Source of the DNA: SZUA-545 sp050297855
GTDB taxonomy: Bacteria; Campylobacterota; Campylobacteria; Campylobacterales; SZUA-545
Direction: 5' to 3'
Length of the DNA stretch: 64,000 bases
NCBI GenBank assembly: GCA_050297855.1
Contig: JBNKTC010000020.1
Location: 62,001 to 126,000, forward strand
Shown one piece after another: positions 34,699 through 43,439 of the stretch. The position numbers and the translations under genes were made by a program. How positions within the stretch are numbered: the first letter of the stretch is position 1; every line of letters starts with the position of its first letter. The notes beneath the pieces were generated by a model. It made no database searches. It was not told the DNA's origin and saw nothing but the letters and a program-made list of their open reading frames with translations.

Positions 34699-35660
34699 TT
34701 TGGAAGGATGATCTCGCCCGATTCGATGGAGTGGAGGATCTTGCGGCGCGTATCGTCGAACTCTTTTTTATACTTGCCGTGGTTTTTGATGGCCCGGTCG
34801 ATAAAATCCAGCGCCTCGTCAAACTCACCCAGGTAATAGAGCGTCTCGGCCATATTGTTAAGCGCGATGGGATCATCGGGCTCTTTTTTAAGGACTGCAT
34901 CGTAGAGGTCGTAGGCGATCTCGTAGTGGTATTTGTCAAAAAAGTAGTTGGCGGCAGCCAGCTTCACCAGGAGCGAATCCGGCCACTGTTTAAGTGCACT
35001 CTCGTAGGCGATCTGGACGATCTCGTCATCAAGGGTCTGCTCCAGATCGTAGGCTGCCTTGAGGTAGCTCGCTTCCGTCACACCCGGAGGCACCATGGTC
35101 GCAGGTACCGCAATCAGCTTCCAGTGCCCGCCTTTTTTAAAAAACTCGTAAAAGGTGGATATCTTCATCGCCTGCCGTTTTGTATCTCCGGAGCGGAGGA
35201 TGACCAGTTGGCGGTCCAGGTCAAACCCGATCACGACAGCGTAATGCCAGACCGGGATGCTCACTGTCCCCTGGTTGAGAAGTACGATCACAGGGATGCC
35301 GCCGTCGAGCAGTTCAAAAAGGTCAGCCCGCCTGGTGGACTCGATCGCCACCAGCCCGAGCTGCCTGGCCGCGGCGACCATCTGGGGACGGAAGCTCCCT
35401 TTCTTCTCCGGGATGAATGTCACCTGCCGGATCGTTTCGTAGGAGACGTCGCGTACGACCTTCTTCTGCTGCTTCCAGTACTCGGCGACCATCCTGAGCG
35501 ATGCGGGACCGCAGAGATACTCCTGCTGCGGATAGAAAGGTACTGCGTTAAGTTCGATAGAGGAGTGTGTCGGTTTTTTGAGGTAGATATCACCCGTCGG
35601 GCCACACCCGGTCAGGAGCAAAGCGGCAAAAAGAGCAGCGAGTGATATCCTGCGCATCAA
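34689..35660 (-). CDS. PA2778-family cysteine peptidase lipoprotein with TPR region
   Basis: A 323-residue lipoprotein (lipobox LLTGC, Cys19). Residues ~35-175 form a C39/papain-like domain with Cys50 in EYLCGPASLRM and His139 in PVWHYAVVIGFD; an Asp/Asn follows. Residues ~200-310 are TPR-like helical repeats (ALNNMAETLYYLGEFDEALDF). This layout matches the PA2778 family of Pseudomonas, whose role is not known. The PA2779-type gene lies 6 bases upstream on the same strand, as in other genomes with this pair. Confidence 0.85.
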   Translation of the reverse strand: MMRRISLAALFAALLLTGCGPTGDIYLKKPTHSSIELNAVPFYPQQEYLCGPASLRMVAEYWKQQKKVVRDVSYETIRQVTFIPEKKGSFRPQMVAAARQLGLVAIESTRRADLFELLDGGIPVIVLLNQGTVSIPVWHYAVVIGFDLDRQLVILRSGDTKRQAMKISTFYEFFKKGGHWKLIAVPATMVPPGVTEASYLKAAYDLEQTLDDEIVQIAYESALKQWPDSLLVKLAAANYFFDKYHYEIAYDLYDAVLKKEPDDPIALNNMAETLYYLGEFDEALDFIDRAIKNHGKYKKEFDDTRRKILHSIESGEIILPNGL

Positions 35661-35666
35661 AATCCT

Positions 35667-36038
35667 TTAGCGGATCGGTTTGGTAAAGGGGAAGACCTTG
35701 GTCATCCCCAGGATGTCGGTAACCAGCAGGACCAAGAAGACAAACAGTGCCACACCCAGGATATCTCCCCCGGCGGGCATCGTATCGATTTTTTGTGACA
35801 GTTCGGCGATCTGCTCGTCCGTCAGCATGGCCACCTGGAGTCTGGCGGCTTCGGGGCTGACGCCCATTGCCTCAAGCTGCTGCATCACATCGGCCCGTTC
35901 GAGAAACTGTCCGAGTTTCTCTTTATGATCCAATGCACCGTACTGCGCGATCACTGCATCGGTCGAGATCAGTTTCGCCTCCGCGGAGACTGCCAGCAGC
36001 ATTGCAGCAAGCAGCGTCGTTACCATCTTACGTATCAT
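35667..36038 (-). CDS. PA2779-family secreted membrane protein
   Basis: A 123-residue protein with a signal peptide (cleavage near AEA, residue ~21), a helical middle (LEAMGVSPEAARLQVAMLTDEQIAELSQKI), and a C-terminal membrane segment (GVALFVFLVLLVTDILG) before a short basic tail. It fits the PA2779 family, regularly paired with PA2778-type peptidases. It may be the partner or substrate of that peptidase; this is inference. First gene of the two-gene unit. Confidence 0.82.
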   Translation of the reverse strand: MIRKMVTTLLAAMLLAVSAEAKLISTDAVIAQYGALDHKEKLGQFLERADVMQQLEAMGVSPEAARLQVAMLTDEQIAELSQKIDTMPAGGDILGVALFVFLVLLVTDILGMTKVFPFTKPIR

Positions 36039-36101
36039 CCCGTATACCTTTTATAAAAAATAAGTTGTAGTTATTATCCTCAATCTCCCGTAACAATCGC
36101 C

Positions 36102-36554
36102 TTAATCTTTTTCTTCCCGCATCGCCTCGCGGATCCTGGTCGCACTGATCCCTTTGCCCACGGTCTCCCGGTCGATAATGACGATCTCCCAGTCCGTTTC
36201 GGTGTACCAGTCGGCATCGGCTTCGCTGCCGCTGAAGTAGTGGGTGGGACAGGGAAGTCCCCGCTTCTTCAGCTCTTCCATGAGGTAATCGACCCACTCC
36301 TGCCTGCTCTGCGCCCCGATATCGACCAAGGGGAGGATCGTCAGGTCGTCCCGCTTGCCGTACGCCGCTTCGACCATCGCCTTGCGCTCTTCATAACTAT
36401 AGGGGTTACGTCCGGTCCCGCTCTCCTGGGTCGACCCGATCCCGATGATCACCCGGTCACATCGTGCGAACATAGCGTCGATCAATATCCTGTGCCCTTC
36501 GTGCAGCGGCTGCAGCCGCATTACCGCCAGCGCGGTTTTTCCCGTTTCTCCCAT
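36102..36554 (-). CDS. nicotinamide-nucleotide adenylyltransferase-like protein (NadM type)
   Basis: A 150-residue nucleotidyltransferase with the HxGH-type motif RLQPLHEGHRILI, the middle motif GRNPYSYEERKAMV and the C-terminal ISATRIREAM (canonical ISxTxxR). The combination is that of archaeal-type NMN adenylyltransferase, an NAD-synthesis enzyme, and related cytidylyltransferases. The usual bacterial NadD would be expected elsewhere, so this may serve salvage or another substrate. Starts 93 bases from the divergent coiled-coil gene. Confidence 0.8.
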   Translation of the reverse strand: MGETGKTALAVMRLQPLHEGHRILIDAMFARCDRVIIGIGSTQESGTGRNPYSYEERKAMVEAAYGKRDDLTILPLVDIGAQSRQEWVDYLMEELKKRGLPCPTHYFSGSEADADWYTETDWEIVIIDRETVGKGISATRIREAMREEKD

Positions 36555-36647
36555 AGTACCCTCTTAAATGGTATGACTTTTGCTGTGTCAAGGCCAATAG
36601 CCCTCATCATTGATGAAAATGTAACAAATTCAACCATAAGGAAGATC

Positions 36648-37316
36648 ATGAGAAGCGTGTTAGTCCTCATCTTTTTGCTCGGTTCGCTCGTGGCAAAAGA
36701 CAACTTTGTCTACAACGAAGACAAGGTCAAATGTGACGAACGGCTGACCCAGCTGGAAGACCAGATGGCCGCCGTCAAGACGACGCAGGGGAACCTGCTC
36801 AAATATGCGAAGATGGCCGAAACGACCAAAGTCGGCGTCGAACAGAACGAGCGAAAGATAGCCAAGATCACGATGATGAACCGCTCCAGTGACAAGAAAG
36901 TGAGCCAGATCGCCGCCTCCCTCGAGGGGATCAAAAATATCCTGGCCGAATCCAAAGAGAAACTCTACGGCTCTAATGACCCGGATGTCGTCATCGAGCC
37001 CGCCATGAGCGCTCCCCAGGTCGATCTGTCCGACCTGGTCAAAAAGGATGAGTTCGCCCGCCACGCCGTCGAGGTGGACAACCTGATGGACCGGGTCAGC
37101 ATCCTGGAAAAAAAGAGCATGCAGGCCACGGCCGCTCACAAAACCGCCCCGACCTCAGCATTTGCGGAGGCGCGTTCGGCTATCTACGACTATTTCGAAT
37201 ACTATGTGATCGCGACCGTGATCCTCTTTTTCATGATGTTTATCATCATCTTCTCCCTTGTGGGCAAAACCCGCCACCTCCAGATGGTCGTCAACGACAT
37301 GCTGGACCGGGAATAA
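36648..37316 (+). CDS. hypothetical secreted coiled-coil protein with C-terminal membrane anchor
   Basis: A 222-residue protein: signal peptide (1-16), two cysteine-free coiled-coil stretches (~25-105 and ~125-165, heptad-like Leu/Ile spacing), then a C-terminal membrane segment (YYVIATVILFFMMFIIIFSLVG, stated as ~185-205) and a short cytoplasmic tail. Start ATG 36648 has AAGGAAG upstream; a longer in-frame opening runs back into the divergent gene and is not likely. No family recognised. It lies 209 bases upstream of fliL, so a role in envelope or flagellar structure is possible but unproven. Confidence 0.75.
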   Translation: MRSVLVLIFLLGSLVAKDNFVYNEDKVKCDERLTQLEDQMAAVKTTQGNLLKYAKMAETTKVGVEQNERKIAKITMMNRSSDKKVSQIAASLEGIKNILAESKEKLYGSNDPDVVIEPAMSAPQVDLSDLVKKDEFARHAVEVDNLMDRVSILEKKSMQATAAHKTAPTSAFAEARSAIYDYFEYYVIATVILFFMMFIIIFSLVGKTRHLQMVVNDMLDRE

Positions 37317-37338
37317 ACCGTTTCATACCCTTCCGCTT

Positions 37339-37496
37339 CGGGGCGTTTTTCCCGCCCCGCCGCCCTGCAAACCCCGTTTAACCCGAGATGCTGTAAAATT
37401 TAGCGAATCATGAAATTACCGATATGGTAATCAAGTCTGTTGTACAACGAACTTTTTTAAAGTGATAAACCGCCTGAGCCGTCGGCTGACGGTTTA
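37339..37496. promoter_or_regulatory. inverted-repeat-rich region upstream of fliL
   Basis: Four separate inverted repeats: CGGGGCG/CGCCCCG (37339-37345, 37353-37359), probably terminating the preceding gene; ATTACC/GGTAAT (37415-37420, 37426-37431); the perfect palindrome GTTGTACAAC (37439-37448); and a long stem TAAACCG/CGGTTTA with inner AGCC/GGCT (37466-37496). The last ends 30 bases before the fliL start. No clear sigma-28 or sigma-54 promoter sequence was found. Confidence 0.45.
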
Positions 37497-37525
37497 GAAT
37501 ATCGATTTACATTATGGGAGAAACT

Positions 37526-38056
37526 ATGGCTGAAGAAGAAAAAGAAGAGTCCAAAGAGGGTGAGCAAAAGGGCAAAAAAAGCCCGGTACTGCTGATCGTC
37601 ATTGTCGTCGTCGCCGTCTTGCTGATCGTTGCGATCGCGCTGTTTGCTTTTTTGCTGACCGGGTCGGAGGACCAACCCCAGGGTGGAGCATCTTCCGCCA
37701 AAGGGCAGTCGATGCAGCGGGAAGGTTCCGGACGGAACCCAGATATGGCCAATATCGGCCCAATGGTGGAGATGGACGACTTTACGGTCAACCTACTTAA
37801 TGAAAACGGCAAACGCTACCTGCGGACCAAGATCAACCTTGAACTCGACTCCGAAGACCTGATGCCCGAGATCGATAAAAAGATCCCCGTCATCCGGGAT
37901 ATCATCATCCAGATCCTCGCCTCCAAACAGGTCGAGGAGATCACGACCAAAGACGGAAAAGAGCGACTGAAGGACGAACTGGTCAAGGTGGTCAACCGCG
38001 CCCTGATCGACGGGCAGATCAAAAACGTCTACTTCACCACCTTTGTCATTCAATGA
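37526..38056 (+). CDS. fliL: flagellar basal-body protein FliL
   Basis: A 176-residue FliL: acidic cytoplasmic N-terminus, one membrane segment (~20-45), a Gly/Ser-rich linker, and the periplasmic stomatin-like domain (MVEMDDFTVNLLNENGKRYLRTKINLEL is its start), ending IKNVYFTTFVIQ. FliL surrounds the stator units and supports torque. I chose ATG 37526 (MAEEE) with GGAG seven bases upstream over ATG 37514. Its stop overlaps acpS, as seen in related genomes. Confidence 0.93.
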   Translation: MAEEEKEESKEGEQKGKKSPVLLIVIVVVAVLLIVAIALFAFLLTGSEDQPQGGASSAKGQSMQREGSGRNPDMANIGPMVEMDDFTVNLLNENGKRYLRTKINLELDSEDLMPEIDKKIPVIRDIIIQILASKQVEEITTKDGKERLKDELVKVVNRALIDGQIKNVYFTTFVIQ

Positions 38057-38406
38057 TCGGAATCGACCTCGTCGGCATCGGGCGAATCGAAAAGTTTATC
38101 GATCGCTTCGGGGAGAAGGGGCTTGAGAAGTTCCTCTCGCAAAACGAGATCGCCCTCGTAAAATCCCCCAAGACCGCCGCCGGTTTCTGGGCGGTCAAAG
38201 AGGCCGTGGCCAAAGCACTGGGCTGCGGTATCGGAGCCGAGCTCGGGTTCCATGATATCATCATCTCCAAAACGCCCAAGAACGCCCCCCTGGTCCACCT
38301 GAGTCCCTCGGCCAAAACGTACCACCATGTCGACGAGATCGCCGCCTCCATCACCCACGACGGAGGATTCGCCGCGGCTGTCGTATTTATTAAAAAATCA
38401 CAATAG
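38053..38406 (+). CDS. acpS: holo-[acyl-carrier-protein] synthase
   Basis: A 117-residue phosphopantetheinyl transferase that activates acyl carrier protein. It has the GIDLVGIGRIEKF start with the metal-binding Asp, and the FWAVKEAVAKALGCG motif with the catalytic Glu/Lys. It overlaps fliL by ATGA, so a lipid-synthesis enzyme is translated together with a motor protein. Confidence 0.95.
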   Translation: MIGIDLVGIGRIEKFIDRFGEKGLEKFLSQNEIALVKSPKTAAGFWAVKEAVAKALGCGIGAELGFHDIIISKTPKNAPLVHLSPSAKTYHHVDEIAASITHDGGFAAAVVFIKKSQ

Positions 38407-38473
38407 TATTTACCTTTTATTAATCTTTTTTCCTTTAAGATGATCGGATATTTATGTCGTAAGGGATTTCCGC

Positions 38474-38845
38474 GTGACCGTATTCTTAGCCGAAGACAAT
38501 GAAGAGAGCTTTTTCGTCGTCCAGTCCAATCTCAAAAAGATCGATGATACCATCACCCTCTTCCGGGCCGCGGACGGCAATGAGGCGATCCAGCTCCTGA
38601 ACGGAGGGACCTTCATGCCCGATATCCTTTTTATCGACATCAACATGCCAAACAAAGACGGCCTGCAGGTGATCCGCTGGATCAAAGAGCAGCCCGCCCT
38701 TCAGCATATCCCTGCCATCGCCATTACCGCATCGGTCTTTGCCGAAATGAAAGCGAGCTATATAGAGCACGGGTTCGACCATATCCTGGAGAAGCCTTTT
38801 ACCCGTGCGGAGATGGCGATACTCCTGGAAAAAGTGGCCGGATAA
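38474..38845 (+). CDS. single-domain response regulator
   Basis: A 123-residue receiver domain without an output: acidic pocket AEDN (residues 6-9), phospho-acceptor Asp55 in LFIDINMP, conserved Thr/Ala (AITASVF) and Lys in LEKPF. The form (FLAEDNEESFFVVQSNLKK) resembles Rcp1/phytochrome-type receivers. Start GTG 38474, with AAGGGA upstream. First gene of a four-gene signalling operon; the next gene starts 4 bases later. Confidence 0.92.
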   Translation: MTVFLAEDNEESFFVVQSNLKKIDDTITLFRAADGNEAIQLLNGGTFMPDILFIDINMPNKDGLQVIRWIKEQPALQHIPAIAITASVFAEMKASYIEHGFDHILEKPFTRAEMAILLEKVAG

Positions 38846-38849
38846 TCCC

Positions 38850-40520
38850 ATGAGCACGCGCCCGGTTATCCTGATTGTTGACGATGTCGAAGATAACCGG
38901 CTGATCCTCAAACGGGCATTTAAAGAGTTCGAAAAGGATTTCGATCTGCTTGAGGCGACCGACGGGAAAGAGGCGTTCGAGGCGGCGCGCACCCACCAGC
39001 CCGCCCTGGTGATCATGGACCTGATGATGCCCGGTGTCGACGGCTTCGAATCGATCCGGATGATCCGGGCCGAGCCCGCCATCGTCCAGATGCCGATCCT
39101 CGTCCTGACGGCACTGGACAGTGTCGACGACAAGCTCAGGGCTTTAGAAGTTGGCGGGACCGACTTTATCTCCAAACCGTATGATATGACCGATCTCAAG
39201 GCCCGCGTCAAGGCCCTCACCACCTACCATCTGATGCTGATGAAAAAAGAGGCCGAACTGCGGGAGCTTAACAGTAGTCTGGCCGTTACGATCGAAGAGA
39301 AGAGTCACGAGCTTGAAAACATCTACCACACCGACCCGCTCACCTCCCTCCCCAACCGCAACCGCCTGATCCACGATATCGAAAGCGGGCTAGTCAAAAG
39401 CCTTATGATCATCGATGTCGATTCCTTTAGCGACATCGTCAACTTCTACGGGGCAAAACTGGCGGACGAACTGCTGATCCAGATCGGTATGCGCCTGGCA
39501 CGGCTCTGCCTGATCGACCACAGCTGCCACGATCTCTACCGCCTCGGCGGCGACCTGTTTGCCGTCTCCCTCCGGGGGGATGACGTCTACTTGCTTGCCG
39601 ATGCGATCCAAAGCAGTATCAAATCCTCCCCCTTTACCGTCTTCGACGACTACGAGATCAACCTCTTTATCACGATCGGGGCGGCCAGCAGCGGGAACAA
39701 CCTCCTCTATAAAGCCGAGATCGCCCTCAAGGAGGCCAAGGCACAGAAAAAGGATTTCCGCCTCTACAGCGAGAACAACGACCTGAGCCGGCTCTATGAG
39801 ACCAACCTGCTCTGGACCAAGACGATCCTGCAGGCGATCACCGAGGACCGGATCGTCCCCCACTTCCAACCGATCGTCGCCCTCAAAAGCGGCCGTGTGG
39901 AGAAATACGAATCCCTCATCCGGCTGATCGATACCGACGGGACCGTCCACTCACCGGCACAGTTTCTTGACGTCGCAAAACGCTCGAAACTCTATCCCCA
40001 GTTAACGTGCATCATGGTACGCAAAAGTTTCGAAAAGTTCCGTTCACACCCAACCCAGTTCTCCATCAACATCTCTTCCGAAGATATCACCAACGAGACC
40101 GTCGTCAACGAGATCTGTGAAAACCTCGACTCCTTCCCCTACAAGGAGAACGTCGTCTTCGAACTCCTCGAATCCGACGGGATACAGAACTACGATGCGG
40201 TCATCGCCTTTATCGACCATGTCAAATCCCACGGCTGCAAGATCGCCCTGGACGATTTCGGCTCGGGATACTCCAACTTCTCCCATATCCTCAAGTTAAA
40301 CGTCGACTATATCAAGATCGACGGCAGTCTGATCCGGGATATCCATAACGACCCCCACGCACGGGCGGTCGTGGAGACGATCATCGACTTCTCCAAAAAA
40401 CTCCATTTTGAGACGATCGCCGAGTTTGTCCACAACCAGGAGGTCCTGGATGCCGTAAGCGAACTCGGTATCGACTTCGTCCAGGGATACCATTGCGGCA
40501 AACCCTCCGAGACCCTTTAA
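38850..40520 (+). CDS. receiver-GGDEF-EAL protein, predicted c-di-GMP phosphodiesterase
   Basis: A 556-residue protein: receiver (1-125, Asp57 in VIMDLMMP), GGDEF domain (~165-300) whose signature is GGDLF instead of GGDEF, and an EAL domain (~320-550). The EAL residues are all present: YESLIRL, SINIS, FELLES, DDFGSGYSN, IKIDGSLI, AEFVHNQE and VQGYH. So cyclase activity is doubtful but phosphodiesterase activity is likely, with phosphorylation as the switch. I chose ATG 38850, which starts the receiver cleanly. Confidence 0.92.
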   Translation: MSTRPVILIVDDVEDNRLILKRAFKEFEKDFDLLEATDGKEAFEAARTHQPALVIMDLMMPGVDGFESIRMIRAEPAIVQMPILVLTALDSVDDKLRALEVGGTDFISKPYDMTDLKARVKALTTYHLMLMKKEAELRELNSSLAVTIEEKSHELENIYHTDPLTSLPNRNRLIHDIESGLVKSLMIIDVDSFSDIVNFYGAKLADELLIQIGMRLARLCLIDHSCHDLYRLGGDLFAVSLRGDDVYLLADAIQSSIKSSPFTVFDDYEINLFITIGAASSGNNLLYKAEIALKEAKAQKKDFRLYSENNDLSRLYETNLLWTKTILQAITEDRIVPHFQPIVALKSGRVEKYESLIRLIDTDGTVHSPAQFLDVAKRSKLYPQLTCIMVRKSFEKFRSHPTQFSINISSEDITNETVVNEICENLDSFPYKENVVFELLESDGIQNYDAVIAFIDHVKSHGCKIALDDFGSGYSNFSHILKLNVDYIKIDGSLIRDIHNDPHARAVVETIIDFSKKLHFETIAEFVHNQEVLDAVSELGIDFVQGYHCGKPSETL

Positions 40521-40533
40521 GAAGTATTTCCCG

Positions 40534-41979
40534 ATGAATGAACTGAACAAACTTTTTTTCCCGTTTTATAACCTACGCCTCAACACCCGGCTCGAACCCT
40601 TTTTAAAAGAGGATTATCTCCGCTATGACAAGTTTATGCTCTACCTGATCCTGCTGCACTGGATCACTGCGTCGACCGTCACGGCGATCACATACGATAC
40701 CTATCTTTTCGGTTTTACGGCAGGAACGGTTATCATGGGGGTCACCTTTGTGACCTACATGCGCTTTAAAGGCAGCCGTATCTTCCGCCTGACGGCCGCC
40801 ATGGCGCTGATCAGTTTTTCCGCCGTCTTTATCCAGCAGCACCTGGGACGGATAGAGCTTCATTTCCACGTCTTTGTCGCCCTCGCCTTCCTGACGATCT
40901 ACAAAGACTATTTTCCCCTGCTCACCGGTGCACTCGTCACCGTCGTCCACCACTTTCTCTTCAATATTCTCCAGTCGGCCGACGTGACGGTTTTCGGGAC
41001 GCCGGTCCTCATCTTTAACTACGGCTGCGGATTTGACATCGTCGCACTCCACGCCGTTTTCGTCATCTTCGAAACGATCATGCTGCTCTATATCATCGTC
41101 CTGCGCCAGATCTCCTTTGACAAGGTGATCCGAACCTCCAACCGCCTCGCCTACCTGAACGACAACCTGGAAAAGGAGGTGGCCCTCAAGACAAAGGCGG
41201 TCCGTGAAAACATGGAAGCGCTCAAAAAAGCCAACCAGGAGCTTCTTGAGGCCAAGAACCGTGCGATCATGGCCAGCGAAGCCCGCTCCAACTTTATCAG
41301 CTCTGTCTCCCACGAACTGCGCACGCCCCTTAACTCCATCATCAATTTTACCGACATGGTGATGGAGGATTTTGACGAGATGTTCGACGACCCGGCACTG
41401 CGCGGCGAGAACAAGGAGTTCCTGGGGAGGGTTCTGAAAAACTCCAAACACCTTCTGGCACTTATCAACGACATCCTTGAGTATACAAAAGCGGAAGCGG
41501 GTAAAATGGTCCTGGAGATGGACCCGACCGACATCAATCCCCTGGTCCGCCACGCCTATGGCAACTGTACGGGGATCCTTGGGAACAGCGACATCGACTT
41601 CCGCCTTGAGGCGGCTGATGATCCGCTTATCGCGACCGTAGACCGGCGCCGTCTCTTCCAGATCCTGCTGAACCTCATCTCCAACGCGATCAAATTCACC
41701 CAGAAGGGTTTTGTGACCGTCCGGACCTACGCAAAAGAGAAGCAGGTCATCATCGAGGTGGAAGACAGCGGCCGGGGGATCCCGGATGATAAACTCGAAT
41801 CGATCTTCCACCCCTTTGAGCAGGTGACACTGGACGATGCGGGAACCGGTCTGGGACTCGTCATTGTCCGAAAACTGTGTGATGATATGGGTATCCGGCT
41901 TGACGTCACCTCCGTATTCGGGGAAGGGACGACATTTACATTGACTTTAGAGAAGGCAGATCATGACATTTCCCATTAA
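40534..41979 (+). CDS. multi-pass membrane histidine kinase
   Basis: A 481-residue kinase. The N-terminal ~205 residues have about six membrane segments with little periplasmic sequence and several histidines (LHFHVF, VVHHFLF), so sensing is probably within the membrane. Then a coiled coil, H-box SHELRTPLNSIINF (His near 266; the HELRTP form differs from the H(Q/H)WRQP kinases elsewhere in the window), N-box NLISNAIKFT, DSGRGIPD and GTGLGLVIVRKL. It overlaps the next receiver gene by 17 bases. Confidence 0.93.
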   Translation: MNELNKLFFPFYNLRLNTRLEPFLKEDYLRYDKFMLYLILLHWITASTVTAITYDTYLFGFTAGTVIMGVTFVTYMRFKGSRIFRLTAAMALISFSAVFIQQHLGRIELHFHVFVALAFLTIYKDYFPLLTGALVTVVHHFLFNILQSADVTVFGTPVLIFNYGCGFDIVALHAVFVIFETIMLLYIIVLRQISFDKVIRTSNRLAYLNDNLEKEVALKTKAVRENMEALKKANQELLEAKNRAIMASEARSNFISSVSHELRTPLNSIINFTDMVMEDFDEMFDDPALRGENKEFLGRVLKNSKHLLALINDILEYTKAEAGKMVLEMDPTDINPLVRHAYGNCTGILGNSDIDFRLEAADDPLIATVDRRRLFQILLNLISNAIKFTQKGFVTVRTYAKEKQVIIEVEDSGRGIPDDKLESIFHPFEQVTLDDAGTGLGLVIVRKLCDDMGIRLDVTSVFGEGTTFTLTLEKADHDISH

Positions 41980-43336
41980 AATCCTTATCGTAGACGATAT
42001 CGAAGAGAACCGTCTGATCCTTAAAAAAATGTGCAAATCCTTTGACGAGGTTTTACTCTATGAGGCGGCAAACGGTGAGGAGGCGGTTGAAGCCGCACAG
42101 AAAGAGCGGCCCCATATCGTCCTGATGGATATTATGATGCCGGTCATGGACGGCTTTGAAGCGACCAAGCGGATCAAAGACCTGATCCCCGAAACGATCA
42201 TCGTTGTCGTTACAGCGCTCAGCGACAGCGAGACCGAGACCAAGATGGTCCATTCAGGGGCCAATGCCTACCTGACCAAACCACTCGACAGGGAGCTGAC
42301 CCGCTTTAAACTTTTAAACTTCATCCGGATCATCCGCAACCAGAACCGTCTCCACACCATAACCAAACAGGCAGCACTCAACCCCTTCTCCAAATCGATC
42401 CGCAGTATGAAGACCCTCTGGTATATCAACAATGAAAACGACCTGATGGATTTCGGCTCCTGGCTGATCGAGCTCTATGCAAGACACCAGGATACCCATA
42501 CCTTCGGCTTCGACACCAAACTGGAGATCCTCTACAAGGTCATCCAAAACAACCTGAACCTGCACCAGACACTTACCCTTGTTATCGAAGACGGTTTTGA
42601 AAATCTCTATATCAGTTTTGTCAACCGGGACGGTTTCGATCCCGACCCCGTCCTGCAGGAGAAGATCGGTGCGATCCTTGACGACATCGTCTTTAAAGAC
42701 CATTTTATCCACATCCGTATCTGGCTGGTCTCAGCGGACCGGCAGGCGGCCCACAAAACCGAAACGGCCACGGCCGTCCTGGACAACGACATCCAGACCG
42801 AAGAGAAGATCCGGCGAAAGATCCAGGAGGAGGAGAAGGATATCCTGCGAAAAAGCTATACGGATAAGGTCACGGCCAAGGAGTATGTTGTTTCCCTGGG
42901 CGATGTCCTGGATGAACTTCAGGACATCGCGGAGATCGAAGAGGAGTGGAAAAACTACCTCGAAGAGTTTAAATACGAACAGCAGATCGCATCCCTGCAT
43001 GCGGTCGCTACGGAGATCTCCCGCTACTCTTCCGTGATCAACTCCCTGTACGACTTCATGGCCCTGGCCTACTCCATGTCGACCCTGGCCCTCTTTTTGG
43101 AGAACATCACCCAGGAGAAACTGGACGAAAGCAAGATCACCAAACTCTATACGGTACTGGGACTGATCCTCGAGGACCTGGTCAACTGGCGGGAGACGAT
43201 CTTCGTCAAACAGGAGACAAACGACATCCACTACCTCGACAGCTCACTCTTCAGCTCCTGCCTGCAGGTGGAGACGATCATGACCGATGCGGCGATCGAA
43301 CAGAACGACGATGACGACGATATAGAGTTCTTCTAA
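41963..43336 (+). CDS. response regulator with uncharacterised output domain
   Basis: A 457-residue protein. Residues 1-125 are a receiver (Asp56 in VLMDIMMP, Lys in YLTKPL). The rest is not a known DNA-binding, GGDEF, EAL or HD-GYP domain: ~145-260 looks alpha/beta (TLTLVIEDGFENLYISFVNR), ~275-310 is a charged helix, and ~325-440 is all-helical. The C-terminus is very acidic and ends DDDDDIEFF. No HPt motif was found. It is the last gene of the signalling operon and probably the kinase's direct partner. Confidence 0.88.
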   Translation: MTFPIKILIVDDIEENRLILKKMCKSFDEVLLYEAANGEEAVEAAQKERPHIVLMDIMMPVMDGFEATKRIKDLIPETIIVVVTALSDSETETKMVHSGANAYLTKPLDRELTRFKLLNFIRIIRNQNRLHTITKQAALNPFSKSIRSMKTLWYINNENDLMDFGSWLIELYARHQDTHTFGFDTKLEILYKVIQNNLNLHQTLTLVIEDGFENLYISFVNRDGFDPDPVLQEKIGAILDDIVFKDHFIHIRIWLVSADRQAAHKTETATAVLDNDIQTEEKIRRKIQEEEKDILRKSYTDKVTAKEYVVSLGDVLDELQDIAEIEEEWKNYLEEFKYEQQIASLHAVATEISRYSSVINSLYDFMALAYSMSTLALFLENITQEKLDESKITKLYTVLGLILEDLVNWRETIFVKQETNDIHYLDSSLFSSCLQVETIMTDAAIEQNDDDDDIEFF

Positions 43337-43340
43337 TTGA

Positions 43341-43430
43341 ACGTAAAAGGAATGTGAACTCCACGGTAAAACGAGGACCAAATCCCTTTTACTACGCTCG
43401 CCGCTGAGGCACTAAACAGCGGCAGAATTT
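43341..43430 (-). repeat. dispersed palindromic element, copy B (short form)
   Basis: Between convergent genes. Outer stem GTAAAAGG (43343-43350) with CCTTTTAC (43385-43392), then CTCGCCGCTG ... CAGCGGC forming a 7-bp stem (43400-43406, 43417-43423), then AGAATTTT. On the minus strand it reads TTCTGCCGCT ... CAGCGGCGAGCGTAGTA, matching both ends of copy A; the central GAAACTTCGC block is missing. Confidence 0.68.
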
Positions 43431-43439
43431 TGAAATACC

